DNA from: Candidatus Methanophagales archaeon ANME-1-THS
GTDB lineage: Archaea > Halobacteriota > Syntropharchaeia > Alkanophagales > Methanospirareceae
Assembly: GCA_004212135.1 (NCBI GenBank)
Contig: RXIE01000163.1
Coordinates: 1 to 29,800, forward strand
Length of the DNA stretch: 29,800 nt
Direction of reading: 5' to 3'
The translations under genes were made by a program, and so were the position numbers. How positions within the stretch are numbered: position 1 is the first letter of the stretch; each line of letters begins with the position of its first letter. Positions 7,507 to 14,850 of the stretch are shown in pieces. The notes under the pieces are model-generated. The model worked only from the letters and a program-made list of their open reading frames with translations, searched no databases and was not told the DNA's origin.

Positions 7507-8055
7507 CTATCCTTTGCTCGACTGGAGAAGTTTAGTCCACCGGTTGATGTGCTCGTCCTCGTCCATCCGGTCCTTTTCAATTATCTTGCGCGTATCATCA
7601 TCCCACTCGATTGTTCGGATGAGCTCATCGTAGTGGTGAACCGCCTTAGACTCTATCCAGATACCAGTTTTGAGAATTGCCGCAGGACCCCGTAATCGTG
7701 AGACGTACCCAAATATCGCACTGATGGTCCAATTAATCCATCTGAGCTTGCTCGGTTTCCACCCGTATTCGTACAGTTTGACCTGAAAATCCTGGAGGTG
7801 CGTCACCTCATTACACATAGCGGCGATCAACAGACGATTGAGTTCACTCGGTTCGCGCGTAATCTGATGCTTGTAGACATTGACTGCCATCGTTTCTGCG
7901 GTATGTAACGTAAGCAACCCCTTTTTAATACCCTTGAGCCGTTTGGGAGACATTCCCGTTCCCCGCATCTGGATATTCTCAACCCGCAACTCGGGTCGTA
8001 TTATCGAGACATCATAATCCGATTCACCAGGTTTTTTCTCCTGCTGCTTTCCCAT
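7507..8055 (-). CDS. Ferritin-like di-iron protein (COQ7/rubrerythrin-type bundle)
   Basis: This 182-aa soluble protein shows a four-helix di-iron pattern: a first-helix Glu in LHTAETMAVNVYKH (E54), ExxH in CNEVTHLQDF (E83, H86), a third-helix Glu in WIESKAVHHY (E135, His 140/141), and ExxH in MDEDEH (E166, H169). Spacing resembles the COQ7/demethoxyubiquinone hydroxylase and ferritin-like superfamily. No rubredoxin domain is present. The N-terminal 40 residues are polar and probably flexible. Possible roles are peroxide or oxygen detoxification, iron handling or an oxygenase-like reaction; in an anaerobe, protection against oxidants is the most likely, by inference. The ATG has a TATA-like TTTTTATAG about 30 bp upstream and no Shine-Dalgarno, suggesting a leaderless transcript. 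Promoters of this gene and the divergent synthase share the short gap. Confidence 0.75.
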   Translation of the reverse strand: MGKQQEKKPGESDYDVSIIRPELRVENIQMRGTGMSPKRLKGIKKGLLTLHTAETMAVNVYKHQITREPSELNRLLIAAMCNEVTHLQDFQVKLYEYGWKPSKLRWINWTISAIFGYVSRLRGPAAILKTGIWIESKAVHHYDELIRTIEWDDDTRKIIEKDRMDEDEHINRWTKLLQSSKG

Positions 8056-8125
8056 AAAGAGACGATTAGGAGCAGGGCTATAAAAATAAAAATGAAGTTT
8101 ATCAATTCGTGAGCGTCTATCATGT

Positions 8126-8140
8126 GTAATATATATGATA
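8126..8140 (+). promoter_or_regulatory. TATA box for the citramalate/isopropylmalate synthase gene
   Basis: GTAATATATATGATA is centred near 8133, so transcription should begin near 8158. That is upstream of the ATG at 8176 but downstream of the earlier in-frame ATG at 8122, which makes 8122 an unlikely start. Confidence 0.5.
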
Positions 8141-8175
8141 TGAGCTACTCCAATAGTAGAGAGGGGACGATAGGT

Positions 8176-9657
8176 ATGGCGGAAGTAAAAGCGGTAAAAA
8201 TCCTGGATACCACGCTTCGTGATGGCGAGCAGACGCCCGGAGTGTCTTTGACGCCGGAACAGAAATTAATGATTGCAAAACAACTGGATGTACTCGGGGT
8301 TGACATTATCGAAGCGGGAACTGCGGTTATCTCCGAAGGAGAGCAACGGGCGATCAAGGCGATAGCAAATGAGGGTCTTAAGGCAGAGATTAGCTCCTTT
8401 GCTCGGCTTTTAAAAGGGGATATTGACGCGGGGATTAAAAGTGATGTTGACACAATTAACCTGGTTGCCCCGGTCTCTGATAATCATATCAAGAAGAAGT
8501 TGAAGATGGATCGTGAAACGCTGAAAGCGAGGACGATTGAGATGGTAGAGTATGTAAAAGAGCATGGGTTGAAGGTGGAGATCAGCTCTGAAGATGCTTC
8601 ACGGGCTGATATGGCATTTTTGAAATCCTTCTTCTCAGATTTAGCTCCGATTGTTGACCGCTTGTGTTTCTGTGATACCGTTGGGGTCTTGTATCCGGAG
8701 CGCACGAGGGAGCTCTTTCAGTCGCTCTGCGTAGTGAGCACACCAGTTTCGGTACACTGCCACAATGACTTCGGACTGGGCACGGCGAATACAATCACCG
8801 CGATATTAGCGGGCGCGAAGGTCGCGCATGTCACGGTGAACGGGCTGGGAGAACGAGCGGGTAATGCGTCCTTAGAGGAGGTAGTGACCAGCTTAGAACT
8901 GCTCTATGGCATAAAAACAGCGATTGCGAAAGAGAAGATGTATGAAACCTCTCGCTTGGTCCGGCAATTGACCAAGATGCCGATTGCACCGAACAAGCCC
9001 CTTATGGGCGATAACGCCTTCACCCATGAGTCAGGAATGCACGTCCACGGAACGATGGCTGATACGAGTTTGTATGAGCCGATTGACCCCACGATTATAG
9101 GAAGGAAGAGGAGGTTCGCGTTCGGGAAGCATACGGGTCGAGCATCCGTGAGGATGGCATTGGAGGAGATGGGCATCAGTGCGGATGAGGACCAGACGCT
9201 GAAGATCCTGACGAAGGTGAAGGAACTCGGCGACAAGGGTAAATTGGTCACGGACTCAGATTTCCAGGCGATTGTAGAGGATGTCCTGAGCATCGAAAAG
9301 GAAGAGAAGATAAAACTGGTTGACCTCTCGGTCGTTTGTGGGAAGCGGGTGTATCCAACTGCGTCAATAAGATTGGAGATAGACGGCGAAGACGTGGTGG
9401 AAGCAGGTGTTGGCGTCGGTCCGGTGGATGCCGCGATAAATGCCTTGAGGAAAGCACTGTCAGGAAGGGAGATGAACGATATACGCCTCGAAGAGTACCA
9501 TGTGGACGCGATCACGGGTGGAACCGACGCGCTGGTTAATGTCATCGTAAAGATAAGCAGGGGCGATAAGACGATAACCGCAAGCGGTGTGAGCGAGGAC
9601 ATTGTCATCGCTTCGTTATATGCACTCCTCAACGGAGTGAATCGATTATATCGGTGA
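8176..9657 (+). CDS. cimA: (R)-citramalate synthase / 2-isopropylmalate synthase family
   Basis: This enzyme condenses acetyl-CoA with a 2-oxo acid: pyruvate for CimA, giving isoleucine precursors, or 2-oxoisovalerate for LeuA. The 493-aa product has the DRE-TIM barrel signature DTTLRDGEQTPG (11-22), metal-binding HCHND (194-198), GERAGNASLEE (226-236), HESGMHVHG (284-292) and GKHTGR (317-322). A C-terminal allosteric domain (about 375-493) contains GVGVGPVDAA. The SLTP...IEAGTAV pattern near the N-terminus is closer to what I recall of Methanocaldococcus CimA than of LeuA, but the split is not certain, and a homocitrate-synthase-like role is also possible. Start 8176 is preferred over 8122 because it follows GAGGGG and lies downstream of the TATA box. 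No other branched-chain gene is adjacent. Confidence 0.85.
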   Translation: MAEVKAVKILDTTLRDGEQTPGVSLTPEQKLMIAKQLDVLGVDIIEAGTAVISEGEQRAIKAIANEGLKAEISSFARLLKGDIDAGIKSDVDTINLVAPVSDNHIKKKLKMDRETLKARTIEMVEYVKEHGLKVEISSEDASRADMAFLKSFFSDLAPIVDRLCFCDTVGVLYPERTRELFQSLCVVSTPVSVHCHNDFGLGTANTITAILAGAKVAHVTVNGLGERAGNASLEEVVTSLELLYGIKTAIAKEKMYETSRLVRQLTKMPIAPNKPLMGDNAFTHESGMHVHGTMADTSLYEPIDPTIIGRKRRFAFGKHTGRASVRMALEEMGISADEDQTLKILTKVKELGDKGKLVTDSDFQAIVEDVLSIEKEEKIKLVDLSVVCGKRVYPTASIRLEIDGEDVVEAGVGVGPVDAAINALRKALSGREMNDIRLEEYHVDAITGGTDALVNVIVKISRGDKTITASGVSEDIVIASLYALLNGVNRLYR

Positions 9658-9685
9658 GACTTTTCCCTGGATACTCGTTCATCAT

Positions 9686-9707
9686 CCGGAATAGCACCTT
9701 ATTCCGG
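9686..9707. terminator. Hairpin between convergent genes
   Basis: CCGGAATA and TATTCCGG form a perfect 8-bp stem with a 6-nt loop, followed on the plus strand by CATTTTCTT. It lies 28 bp after the synthase stop, and the stop codon of the convergent 109-aa gene sits in it. It could terminate or stabilise both transcripts. Confidence 0.4.
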
Positions 9708-10028
9708 CATTTTCTTCGGTCTTTTGCGATCAAGATCCGCGAGCTCCTTCACGATCAGGATTCGCTCCTCCGGATGGCGGCATATCAGAATCGTGTTCAG
9801 AGGTTTGGACTCTTCCGAAAGAAGCATTGGCACTTTCCGTAACAGTTTTACCTTCTTCTTCAGCCTATGCTCAGCTTCAGGGGCATACCATTTGGCCAGC
9901 GCTTCGAGATCAGGAAAGAAAACCTCATCGTTCTCCATTTTCTTCTTAGTCTCACCTTGTCTTAGCTTCGGAAGGTCCAGCCAGCCATAGCTATTTGCAT
10001 ACCATTGATCTCTATGCTTTTCAATCAC
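9699..10028 (-). CDS. Small basic hypothetical protein
   Basis: I do not recognise this 109-aa protein. It is rich in Lys, Arg and Glu with no Cys pairs or membrane segment. The middle (EVFFPDLEALAKWYAPEAEHRLKKKVK) looks helical, and NTILICRHPEERILIVKELADLD looks like a strand followed by a helix. The frame opens with GTG at 10028; an internal ATG (MENDEVFFP, about residue 31) is an alternative start. No clear Shine-Dalgarno is seen for either. It lies alone on the minus strand between two plus-strand genes, with its stop inside the 9686-9707 hairpin. Dense coding over about 330 bp in an otherwise compact region makes it plausible, but it could be chance. Confidence 0.45.
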   Translation of the reverse strand: MIEKHRDQWYANSYGWLDLPKLRQGETKKKMENDEVFFPDLEALAKWYAPEAEHRLKKKVKLLRKVPMLLSEESKPLNTILICRHPEERILIVKELADLDRKRPKKMPE

Positions 10029-10167
10029 TTAAATCTATCGGATGGTACGATGCGGCTCGATAAGAGCGGTGAATACGGGGAGATAAAAGGTATATGGACG
10101 AATTTCATTAGTATATCGTACCCCATTGAGAGGAGTGTGCGCGGTTTACCTGCGCGTGGTGAGATGA

Positions 10168-11370
10168 ATGGCCGGAGAGTCCCAACCCCGAAGCAGATGG
10201 CTGTATGTTTCGATCGTGCTGATCGTGATTCTCATAACGCAAACAGGTGTCTTTTTGTATGCACTGATCGATTTTCAGCGAGAGATCGAAGAACTTCAAA
10301 CAGAGCAGGAATCTGATTTTGCGAGTCTCACGCGATCGATCGATCGTTTAAGGTCTGATCTCGATCAGCTTCAGCAGTTAAATGGCCTCGTGCCATCATC
10401 GGGCGTAACGCCGGTCCTGATTTACGATTTGTCAAAAGATTCAGTCGTACTGATTACCGCAAAGCAGCAGCAGACCTTCGGTGGTCTTGTGCCGGTCTCG
10501 AGCGGCTCGGGGTTCGTTTACGATCAAGAAGGGCATATCGTTACGAACAACCATGTGGTTGAGGATGCCGATGCGATCGAGGTTACGTTCCCGGACGGAA
10601 CGATTGCACAGGCTGTGCTGGTAGGGACTGACCCGTACAGTGATCTCGCAGTCATCCGGGTGGACAGCCCGTCTGAATTGCTGTATCCGCTTCCATTGGG
10701 CCGGTCATCTGACCTTCTGGTAGGCGAGAGCGTCATGGCTATCGGAAACCCGTTTGGCTTGAGCAATTCCATGAGTCTGGGGATCGTAAGCCAACTGGGC
10801 CGGGATCTTGACGCGCCGGGTAATTATAAAATCGTGGATGTCATTCAGGTGGATGCCGCGATCAATCCCGGTAATTCAGGAGGGCCTCTTATGAATATGC
10901 ACGGTGAGGTCGTCGGCGTGAACACCGCGATCATTCAGGGTTCTGTAGGGGTTGGATTCGCGATTCCGTCAGATACCGTGAGCCGGGAAGTGACCCAGCT
11001 CATTCAAACAGGTCGATATTTGCATCCCTGGATTGGTATCTCGTCGGTGGATCTTGATCCGGACATAGCCGGTGCGATGGGGCTCAGCTTCACGAAAGGC
11101 ACGTTGGTGGTTGACGTGGTAGCAGGCAGCCCCGCAGAGGTTGCAGGCATTAAAGCGGGCACTCGACCCGTCACGATAAGCGGACGGACGTTTAGGATTG
11201 GGGGCGATATTATCGTCGGTGTTGATGGGATAACAGTCCGGAAACTTACTGATATGATTGTGTATATCGAACGAACCAAGAAGCCCGGCGATACCGTCAC
11301 CTTCACAATAATCCGAGCCAGCGAACCCTTAAACGTCGATCTAACCCTCGGCGTGCGACCCCAACCGTAG
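10168..11370 (+). CDS. Membrane-anchored HtrA/DegP-like serine protease with PDZ domain
   Basis: This 400-aa protein is a trypsin-like quality-control protease of the S1C/HtrA family. The N-terminus has one hydrophobic segment (about 11-33) after a basic start, so it is a signal anchor with the protease outside the membrane. Residues 34-72 are heptad-rich and probably a coiled coil for oligomerisation. The catalytic triad is visible: His in TNNHVVED (H129), Asp in DPYSDLAVI (D159) and Ser in NPGNSGGPL (S237). A single PDZ domain spans about 285-395 (HPWIGIS, AGSPAEVAGIKAG, GGDIIVGVDG). The ATG at 10168 follows GGTGAG. It stands alone between the 109-aa gene and the AT-rich intergenic region. 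Substrates would be misfolded envelope proteins, by family knowledge. Confidence 0.93.
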   Translation: MAGESQPRSRWLYVSIVLIVILITQTGVFLYALIDFQREIEELQTEQESDFASLTRSIDRLRSDLDQLQQLNGLVPSSGVTPVLIYDLSKDSVVLITAKQQQTFGGLVPVSSGSGFVYDQEGHIVTNNHVVEDADAIEVTFPDGTIAQAVLVGTDPYSDLAVIRVDSPSELLYPLPLGRSSDLLVGESVMAIGNPFGLSNSMSLGIVSQLGRDLDAPGNYKIVDVIQVDAAINPGNSGGPLMNMHGEVVGVNTAIIQGSVGVGFAIPSDTVSREVTQLIQTGRYLHPWIGISSVDLDPDIAGAMGLSFTKGTLVVDVVAGSPAEVAGIKAGTRPVTISGRTFRIGGDIIVGVDGITVRKLTDMIVYIERTKKPGDTVTFTIIRASEPLNVDLTLGVRPQP

Positions 11371-11510
11371 TTTATTGAATCCGCGGCTCATTCCTCCCTG
11401 CACGTTCCGGTGTACGAACCACTGATCCTGAGTTCAGAACGGATGCGAACGACTTTTTGCTAATTTTACTATTTTTAATGTGATAAAAAGTCATTTTGGA
11501 CAAAATCGAA

Positions 11511-11521
11511 AAAAATATAAG
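11511..11521 (+). promoter_or_regulatory. TATA box in front of the hairpin RNA candidate
   Basis: AAAAATATAAG is centred near 11517. The usual archaeal spacing of about 25 bp places initiation at 11541-11545, which is where the GC-rich hairpin begins (11543). No open reading frame follows. Confidence 0.5.
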
Positions 11522-11542
11522 ATGAAAAATGATAATCTTTCA

Positions 11543-11613
11543 TGGAAGGGGTAAGGGTACACTCCTCATGGTTGTAGCATAAGCGATCAAAGCTACTACC
11601 CTCCCCTTCCACA
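11543..11613 (+). ncRNA. Candidate structured small RNA
   Basis: The arms TGGAAGGGG (11543-11551) and CCCCTTCCA (11603-11611) form a perfect 9-bp stem. After a 2-nt bulge, AGGGTA pairs with TACCCT. An inner stem GTAGC/GCTAC (ending 11596) closes a 13-nt loop. The trinucleotide ACA begins at 11611, directly at the stem end and 14 nt after the inner stem. That resembles box H/ACA spacing, but the long one-sided internal loop (14 nt on the left, none on the right) does not fit a normal guide pocket. It does not fold as a tRNA. A well-placed TATA box upstream supports transcription. Function is unknown; a regulatory RNA or an atypical guide RNA are possibilities. Confidence 0.4.
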
Positions 11614-11667
11614 TCTCCCGTTAAACCCATCGATCTTCTTATATATAAAGCTTTCGGTGGTCGCCGC

Positions 11668-11740
11668 GGCTCAGTACAGTGCTGGGCTTAGAGCAGATCT
11701 TACGTATAGCAGAAGGTTGTAGCACAAGCTACCTGCATTA
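11668..11740 (+). ncRNA. Weaker second RNA candidate sharing a motif
   Basis: A TATA-like TTATATATAAAG (11639-11650) predicts initiation near 11670. The downstream sequence contains GCAG/CTGC enclosing a left bulge ending in GGTT, then GTAGC-ACAA-GCTAC (11709-11738). This is the same architecture as the upper part of the 11543-11611 hairpin, and GGTTGTAGCA occurs exactly in both (11570-11579 and 11715-11724). The 5' part has no convincing long stem. I offer it only as a possible relative of the first candidate. Confidence 0.2.
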
Positions 11741-11795
11741 ATCCACAATTACGACAAAAGAAATCGCGAAGAATCGATTGAACTCAAAACAGCAG

Positions 11796-11869
11796 AGCCT
11801 TGGACGGGATTTGAACCCGCGGTCTCCACCTTACCAAGGTGGCGCATTGGCCAACTATGCTACCAAGGC
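11796..11869 (-). tRNA. tRNA-Thr (anticodon GGT)
   Basis: A full cloverleaf is read on the minus strand: acceptor GCCTTGG/CCAAGGC, D stem GCAT/ATGC, G26, anticodon stem CCACC/GGTGG with loop TTGGTAA (anticodon GGT, reads ACC), and T arm GCGGG-TTCAAAT-CCCGT. The discriminator is T and CCA is not encoded. There is no intron. A TATA-like box around 11901-11909 (minus strand) is suitably placed upstream. Confidence 0.96.
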
Positions 11870-11953
11870 ATCCTCTTATCATATATACGATACGCCCACT
11901 TAATATAACTTCCCCGGTTATCGCCCACATGGAGCGCCGCCGTCACTTATTCT

Positions 11954-11963
11954 TTTATATACA
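11954..11963 (+). promoter_or_regulatory. TATA box for pheA-galE
   Basis: TTTATATACA is centred near 11958, 35 bp before the pheA ATG. Predicted initiation near 11983 gives a short leader that just includes the AGGT ribosome binding site at 11987-11990. Confidence 0.5.
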
Positions 11964-11992
11964 ATAAATAAGAACTGAGGGTTGACAGGTAC

Positions 11993-12880
11993 ATGAGAAT
12001 TGGGATCTTAGGGCCCGAAGGGACGTTTTCAGAAACTGCTGCCATGCAGTGGCTCAAAGTGAGCAGAAAGGGAACGGGAAAGAGGGATGATGTCCAGATA
12101 AACTATTACGAAACCATCGTTGATGTTGCTGAGAGTATCATGAGAAAAGAGGTGGATTATGGCATTGTTCCCATCGAGAACTCCTTAGAAGGTTCGGTGG
12201 GAGAGACGTTAGACCTGCTTTCGAGCGAGGAGAATGAACCGGAGATACGCATTGTCGGGGAGATTTTAATACCCATCCAAATCTGTTTATTGGCTAAACA
12301 AACTTCAGGAAATTCTGATCAAAAGGCTCTGCAATCGTTCGCAGGAATAAGAACGGTGGTTTCACATCCTCATGCACTCGCACAATGCAAGCAGTTCATC
12401 CGCGACCGATTGAGGGCGAAGGGCGTGGAGGTGAAATCGGTGGATAGCACGGCAGCAGCAGCGAAGATGGCTATGGAGGATGAAGAGGTCGCTGCATTAG
12501 CATCTGAAGAAGCGGCGAAGAGATACCGGCTTACCATCCTGGCCGAGAATGTGCAGGACAGTGAGAGCGTGACGAGATTCGTTACACTCTCTACGTCTGA
12601 TATTGAAACGGAAGCTACCGGAAAGGACAAGACTTCGCTTTTGATCTATTTAAGGGACCGTCCGGGTGCGTTATACGAAGTTTTGGGCGAATTTGCGCAC
12701 CGGAAAATCAACCTTACAAAGATCGAGTCCCGACCTTCCAAGCGCGCATTGGGCGATTACATGTTTCATATCGATTGTGAAGGTCATTTAGAGGATAAGG
12801 AGATAAAAGAAGCGTTGGAAGGAGTGAAACGGAAAGTGGCGAGGTTGAAAGTGCTAGGGGCTTATCCAAAGGCAAAATGA
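11993..12880 (+). CDS. pheA: Prephenate dehydratase
   Basis: It converts prephenate to phenylpyruvate in phenylalanine synthesis. The 295-aa protein has the periplasmic-binding-like catalytic domain with GPEGTFSETA (7-16), PIENSLEGSVGETLD (60-74), HPHALAQC (125-132) and the catalytic TRF motif (194-196). An ACT regulatory domain (about 212-290) contains GALYEVL and the Phe-binding ESRPSK (245-250), so feedback inhibition by phenylalanine is expected. No chorismate mutase domain is fused, which is usual in archaea. The ATG follows AGGT and a TATA box. Its stop overlaps the next gene's start by ATGA, so the epimerase is co-transcribed although the pathways differ. Confidence 0.96.
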   Translation: MRIGILGPEGTFSETAAMQWLKVSRKGTGKRDDVQINYYETIVDVAESIMRKEVDYGIVPIENSLEGSVGETLDLLSSEENEPEIRIVGEILIPIQICLLAKQTSGNSDQKALQSFAGIRTVVSHPHALAQCKQFIRDRLRAKGVEVKSVDSTAAAAKMAMEDEEVAALASEEAAKRYRLTILAENVQDSESVTRFVTLSTSDIETEATGKDKTSLLIYLRDRPGALYEVLGEFAHRKINLTKIESRPSKRALGDYMFHIDCEGHLEDKEIKEALEGVKRKVARLKVLGAYPKAK

Positions 12881-13806
12881 AGATCGTAGTAACGGGTGGT
12901 GCAGGCTTTATAGGTTCGCATCTGGTTGATCGCTTATTGGCGGAGAAGCATGAGATCGTGGTGCTGGATAACCTGAGTTCAGGAGATGAGCGATTCATTG
13001 CGCCGCACCTCGGTAAACCGGTCTTCCAGTTTCACCACATAGACCTGCTGAATGATGAGATCACCCGCTATTTTGAGGACGTCGAAGAGGTTTGGCATCT
13101 GGCCGCGAATCCTGAAGTGAGACTCGGTGCAGTAGATACACGAATTCACCTGGAGCAGAATCTCATCGTGACCTATAAGGTGTTGGAAGCAATGAGGAAG
13201 AAGGGGGTGCCCCGTATCATATTCACCTCCTCATCCACCGTGTACGGCGAGGCGGAACAACTGCCGACACCCGAGGAATACCCTACCATACCTATTTCGC
13301 TCTATGGTGCCTCGAAACTTGCCGCTGAAGCCCTCATCGCATCGTATTGTCACACCTTTGAGATGCGGGCCTGGATATACCGGTTTGCAAACGTTATCGG
13401 TAAACGGTCCACGCACGGGGTAATCTACGATTTCATACACAAGCTCCGAAGCAATCCGAGGGAGTTGGAAATCTTGGGCGACGGAACCCAAAGTAAGTCG
13501 TATATTTACGTGGATGACTGCATCGACGCGATGTTTGCGGGTTTAAAAGCAGATGATAAGAGGGTCTATATCCTCAATATCGGGACACGTGATATGATAC
13601 CGGTGCATCGAATTGCCGCGATTGTCTGTGAAGAGATGCACATTTCATCAACCTTCAAATTCACGGGCGGTAAACGCGGATGGAAGGGCGATGTCCCGAT
13701 TATGCTGCTCGATGCCTCGAAGTTGAACAAATTGGGCTGGAACCAGCGATATACGTCAGATGAGGCGGTAAGGAAGGCGACACGAGATTTGTTATCCCTG
13801 CTCTAA
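12877..13806 (+). CDS. galE: NAD-dependent sugar epimerase/dehydratase (UDP-glucose 4-epimerase-like)
   Basis: This 309-aa extended short-chain dehydrogenase acts on nucleotide sugars. It has the NAD loop TGGAGFIGSH (6-15), the catalytic set Ser119 in TSSSTVYG with Tyr143 and Lys147 in YGASK, and the archaeal GDGTQSKSYIYVDD stretch (201-214) that contacts the sugar nucleotide. Archaeal proteins of this type are usually annotated as UDP-glucose 4-epimerases, but some make rhamnose or other deoxysugar precursors, so the exact sugar is open. It overlaps pheA by four bases and relies on coupled translation. A hairpin lies 75 bp downstream. Confidence 0.88.
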   Translation: MKIVVTGGAGFIGSHLVDRLLAEKHEIVVLDNLSSGDERFIAPHLGKPVFQFHHIDLLNDEITRYFEDVEEVWHLAANPEVRLGAVDTRIHLEQNLIVTYKVLEAMRKKGVPRIIFTSSSTVYGEAEQLPTPEEYPTIPISLYGASKLAAEALIASYCHTFEMRAWIYRFANVIGKRSTHGVIYDFIHKLRSNPRELEILGDGTQSKSYIYVDDCIDAMFAGLKADDKRVYILNIGTRDMIPVHRIAAIVCEEMHISSTFKFTGGKRGWKGDVPIMLLDASKLNKLGWNQRYTSDEAVRKATRDLLSLL

Positions 13807-13880
13807 TACTTTTTCTAAACGCTCACGTATGACTTCAAACCCGGACGTAAGAAGTTGATCAGACCTAAAAAAGGGGTAAC

Positions 13881-13898
13881 GGGGGAAAAAATGCCCCC
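13881..13898. terminator. Terminator-like hairpin between galE-like gene and metF
   Basis: GGGGG and CCCCC pair around an 8-nt A-rich loop. Just outside, CTAAAA (13865-13870) and TTTTAG (13902-13907) can extend the stem. T-rich sequence follows on the plus strand. It lies in the 103-bp gap between convergent genes and probably serves both. Confidence 0.5.
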
Positions 13899-13909
13899 AG
13901 GTTTTAGTT

Positions 13910-14833
13910 TTACTTCATCACTTTCCGTAGTGGCCCAATTATCCTGGGATACCCAACCGCCATCATGTGGCAGCCCGCGGCCGGCGTTCCCTTGAGATAC
14001 TCGAGGAAATTGGTGAAGTACTCCACGTTGATTCGGTCAATTTCGTCCTTCTTCTTCTCTTTGTCCTTGATATCCTTCGTCGCTTCCAGCGATTTCAGAT
14101 AATCAGGTGGAACATCAACGCCCGCAACGTACTTATCGAAGAAATCAGCCGCTCCGAAACTCTTGGCCGGGAAGATACCCACCAGAATTGGAACATCGAC
14201 CTTCCCCAATTCCTTGAAGAACTTGTCCAGAACCTCGGGGTAGTACACGACCTGTGTTTGTATGTATTCCACGCCAACCTTGATCTTTCGCTTCACCTTG
14301 GCAACCTCAGCTTTGAGATGTGCCGCTCCAGGTGCTGCAGCGCCTCCGACATGCAGTTTCGGTGGGTTGTGGATCTCCTTACCCACAAGGTCCTTCCCTT
14401 CATCTACCATCTTTCGGATCATGTAGATCAGGGTGGTGGAGTCCAGATCGAAGACCGGCTTCGTGTCCGGTGTATCACCCAGGGATACATGGTCACCCGC
14501 TAATGCCAGGACATTCTTGATCCCCAGAACGCTCGCACCAAGCAAGTCAGACAGAAGCGCCATTCGATTCCTGTCCGCGCACCTGAGCTGGTATACACAC
14601 TCCATACCGCTCTCTTTCTGGATTTTATAGGCGGCTGCCAGACTGCTCACATACGCGAAACTCTGAGGATTGTCCGTCACGTTGCAGGCAGTTACTAAAC
14701 CCACGAGCTCTTTTGCCGCATGAATCTGCTCATCGACATCTCCCGCTTTTTCCGGTTCTAACTCGCCCGTGAAGACGTATTTCCCTTCGGATATCTCCTT
14801 CATCAATTGGCTATAAACTTCTCCTTTTGGCAT
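13910..14833 (-). CDS. metF: Methylenetetrahydrofolate reductase family (MetF)
   Basis: This 307-aa protein is a TIM-barrel flavoprotein that reduces methylene- to methyl-pterin, or the reverse. It has the catalytic Glu in TGELEP (E24), CNVTDNP (50-56), RCADRNRMALLSDLLG (83-98), the FAD-contact LALAGDH (108-114), and GVEYIQTQVVYY with GIFP on later strands. Length matches bacterial MetF without the eukaryotic C-terminal domain. It follows metV by 17 bp on the same strand. In ANME-1 and related archaea that lack Mer, MetF is the proposed methylene-H4MPT reductase, and that is the most likely role here. mptA 1.2 kb away is consistent. The electron donor is not evident; MetV probably mediates it. 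Confidence 0.93.
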   Translation of the reverse strand: MPKGEVYSQLMKEISEGKYVFTGELEPEKAGDVDEQIHAAKELVGLVTACNVTDNPQSFAYVSSLAAAYKIQKESGMECVYQLRCADRNRMALLSDLLGASVLGIKNVLALAGDHVSLGDTPDTKPVFDLDSTTLIYMIRKMVDEGKDLVGKEIHNPPKLHVGGAAAPGAAHLKAEVAKVKRKIKVGVEYIQTQVVYYPEVLDKFFKELGKVDVPILVGIFPAKSFGAADFFDKYVAGVDVPPDYLKSLEATKDIKDKEKKKDEIDRINVEYFTNFLEYLKGTPAAGCHMMAVGYPRIIGPLRKVMK

Positions 14834-14850
14834 TTTACTCTATCGCACTC

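Larger units (their letters stand above)
11371..11795. other. AT-rich intergenic region with RNA-like elements
   Basis: About 425 bp without a protein gene. The part at 11460-11540 is very AT-rich and contains a TATA-like AAAAATATAAG (11511-11521). It is followed at the expected distance by a GC-rich hairpin (11543-11611). A second TATA-like box (11639-11650) precedes another small hairpin at 11709-11738. Both hairpins share GGTTGTAGCA followed by GCTAC. The rest, up to tRNA-Thr, shows nothing I can name. Confidence 0.5.

Noticed and set aside
8122..8175. 18-residue N-terminal extension of the citramalate synthase
   Set aside because: The TATA box lies between this ATG and 8176, and 8176 has the ribosome binding site and the family-like N-terminus.
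8904..9632. 242-codon open frame on the minus strand opposite the citramalate synthase gene
   Set aside because: Ser- and Pro-rich antisense translation of a strongly conserved gene; no independent evidence.
11543..11611. Hairpin read as a degenerate tRNA
   Set aside because: No T-loop sequence, no anticodon arm and a one-sided internal loop; the pairing is a single extended hairpin.
13967..14503. 178-codon open frame opposite metF
   Set aside because: Antisense shadow of conserved MetF coding sequence.
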